A DNA stretch of 37,472 nucleotides from Candidatus Gallilactobacillus intestinavium (lineage in GTDB: Bacteria; Bacillota; Bacilli; Lactobacillales; Lactobacillaceae). The DNA lies in NCBI GenBank assembly GCA_017694665.1, contig JADIMP010000083.1:1-37472 (forward strand). Direction: 5' to 3'. Position numbers and translations under genes: made by a program. How positions within the stretch are numbered: the first letter of the stretch is position 1; the number at the start of each line of letters is the position of its first letter. Under the pieces are notes generated by a model. The model ran no database searches. It was not told where the DNA came from and saw only the letters and a list, made by a program, of their open reading frames with translations. This document shows positions 37,289 through 37,472 of the stretch, in pieces.

Positions 37289-37320
37289 AAAAGATGTTAT
37301 CAAAGTTGATAACATCTTTT
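37289..37320 (-). terminator. Terminator of the LPKTG protein gene
   Basis: A perfect 13-bp stem AAAAGATGTTATC/GATAACATCTTTT with a 6-base loop lies about 20 bases beyond the stop codon of the minus-strand partial gene. The T run comes from the stem end and continues only briefly. Confidence 0.8.
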
Positions 37321-37340
37321 CTGATTTAATCATTTCTTAA

Positions 37341-37472
37341 TTAAAATAATGCTTTTAATAAAGAAACGATTGAGTTACTTTCACCTGTCTTAGGTAATGT
37401 TCTAGCATTTACGTTAGCAACATAGTGGTTGTAACCGTAAGTACGGATTGTTTGACCGTTGGCCAAACGTAC
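37341..37472 (-). CDS. C-terminal end of an LPKTG-containing surface protein (partial)
   Basis: Only the last 43 codons are in the window. They end TLPKTGESNSIVSLLKALF followed by a stop. LPKTG is a sortase A recognition motif placed, as usual, near the C-terminus. The following segment is only about 14 residues, weakly hydrophobic, and lacks the basic tail that normally completes a sorting signal. No other frame restores one. The preceding residues (GQTIRTYGYNHYVANVNART) do not identify a domain for me. Codon use here (GTAC, GGCC, ACGG) looks less AT-biased than in the neighbours. A terminator follows. Most of the gene lies beyond the right edge. Confidence 0.75.
   Translation of the reverse strand, partial: VRLANGQTIRTYGYNHYVANVNARTLPKTGESNSIVSLLKALF

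Overview
This is an AT-rich chromosomal segment of a low-GC Firmicute, almost certainly a member of the Lactobacillaceae. The evidence is a mevalonate-pathway HMG-CoA synthase, an OatA-type peptidoglycan O-acetyltransferase, a KxYKxGKxW-type secreted protein with glucan-binding-like repeats, an SPJ_0845-type micro-ORF, a four-gene pyruvate dehydrogenase operon, and gene order of the kind expected in lactobacilli (rpsO-rnjB-TPR-tuf-tig-clpX-engB). The genus cannot be fixed from this window. Nearly all genes lie on the minus strand. The exceptions are mvaS, a 91-codon hypothetical gene, the micro-ORF, rpsT and def. The first 19 bases are the Tn5/Nextera mosaic end, so the left edge is a library artefact and the first gene, a membrane acyltransferase, is cut by it.

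Layout in window order. 1-720: adapter, truncated acyltransferase, tRNA-Ser(CGA) with its own promoter and terminator. 743-1968: mvaS with terminator. 1977-5819: apt, recJ, rnz (minus). 5851-6194: small hypothetical gene and a bidirectional terminator. 6199-11320: uvrC-obgE-oatA (minus). 11411-11577: 43-residue SPJ_0845-like gene and a bidirectional terminator. 11580-14777: large secreted repeat protein ending in a C39-like cysteine peptidase domain. 14868-17019: clpX-engB-MazG-like. 17154-20107: tig and tuf, each with its own promoter and terminator. 20108-22742: rnjB and a TPR-like partner. 22863-24430: rpsO with an S15-leader-like RNA, a DUF975 membrane protein, rpsT. 24413-28067: rsmD-coaD-sepM-comEB-holA. 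28143-31377: typA and ftsW. 31379-36371: pdhABCD. 36541-37222: def. 37341-37472: the 3' end of a gene encoding an LPKTG surface protein.

Most of this is housekeeping: translation, proteostasis, RNA decay, DNA repair, CoA synthesis, cell division and pyruvate oxidation. Accessory content is limited to surface-related genes (truncated acyltransferase, oatA, the C39 repeat protein and the LPKTG fragment). I found no CRISPR array, prophage, insertion sequence, defence island or toxin-antitoxin pair, and no clearly undescribed multi-gene system. The items most worth a second look are the cysteine-bearing repeat protein with its C39 domain, an RNase J2 paralogue missing metal ligands, a lysine-rich tail on trigger factor, structured 5' leaders ahead of typA, tuf and rpsO, a MazG-like protein with a substituted motif residue, and a surface protein whose sorting signal looks cut short.
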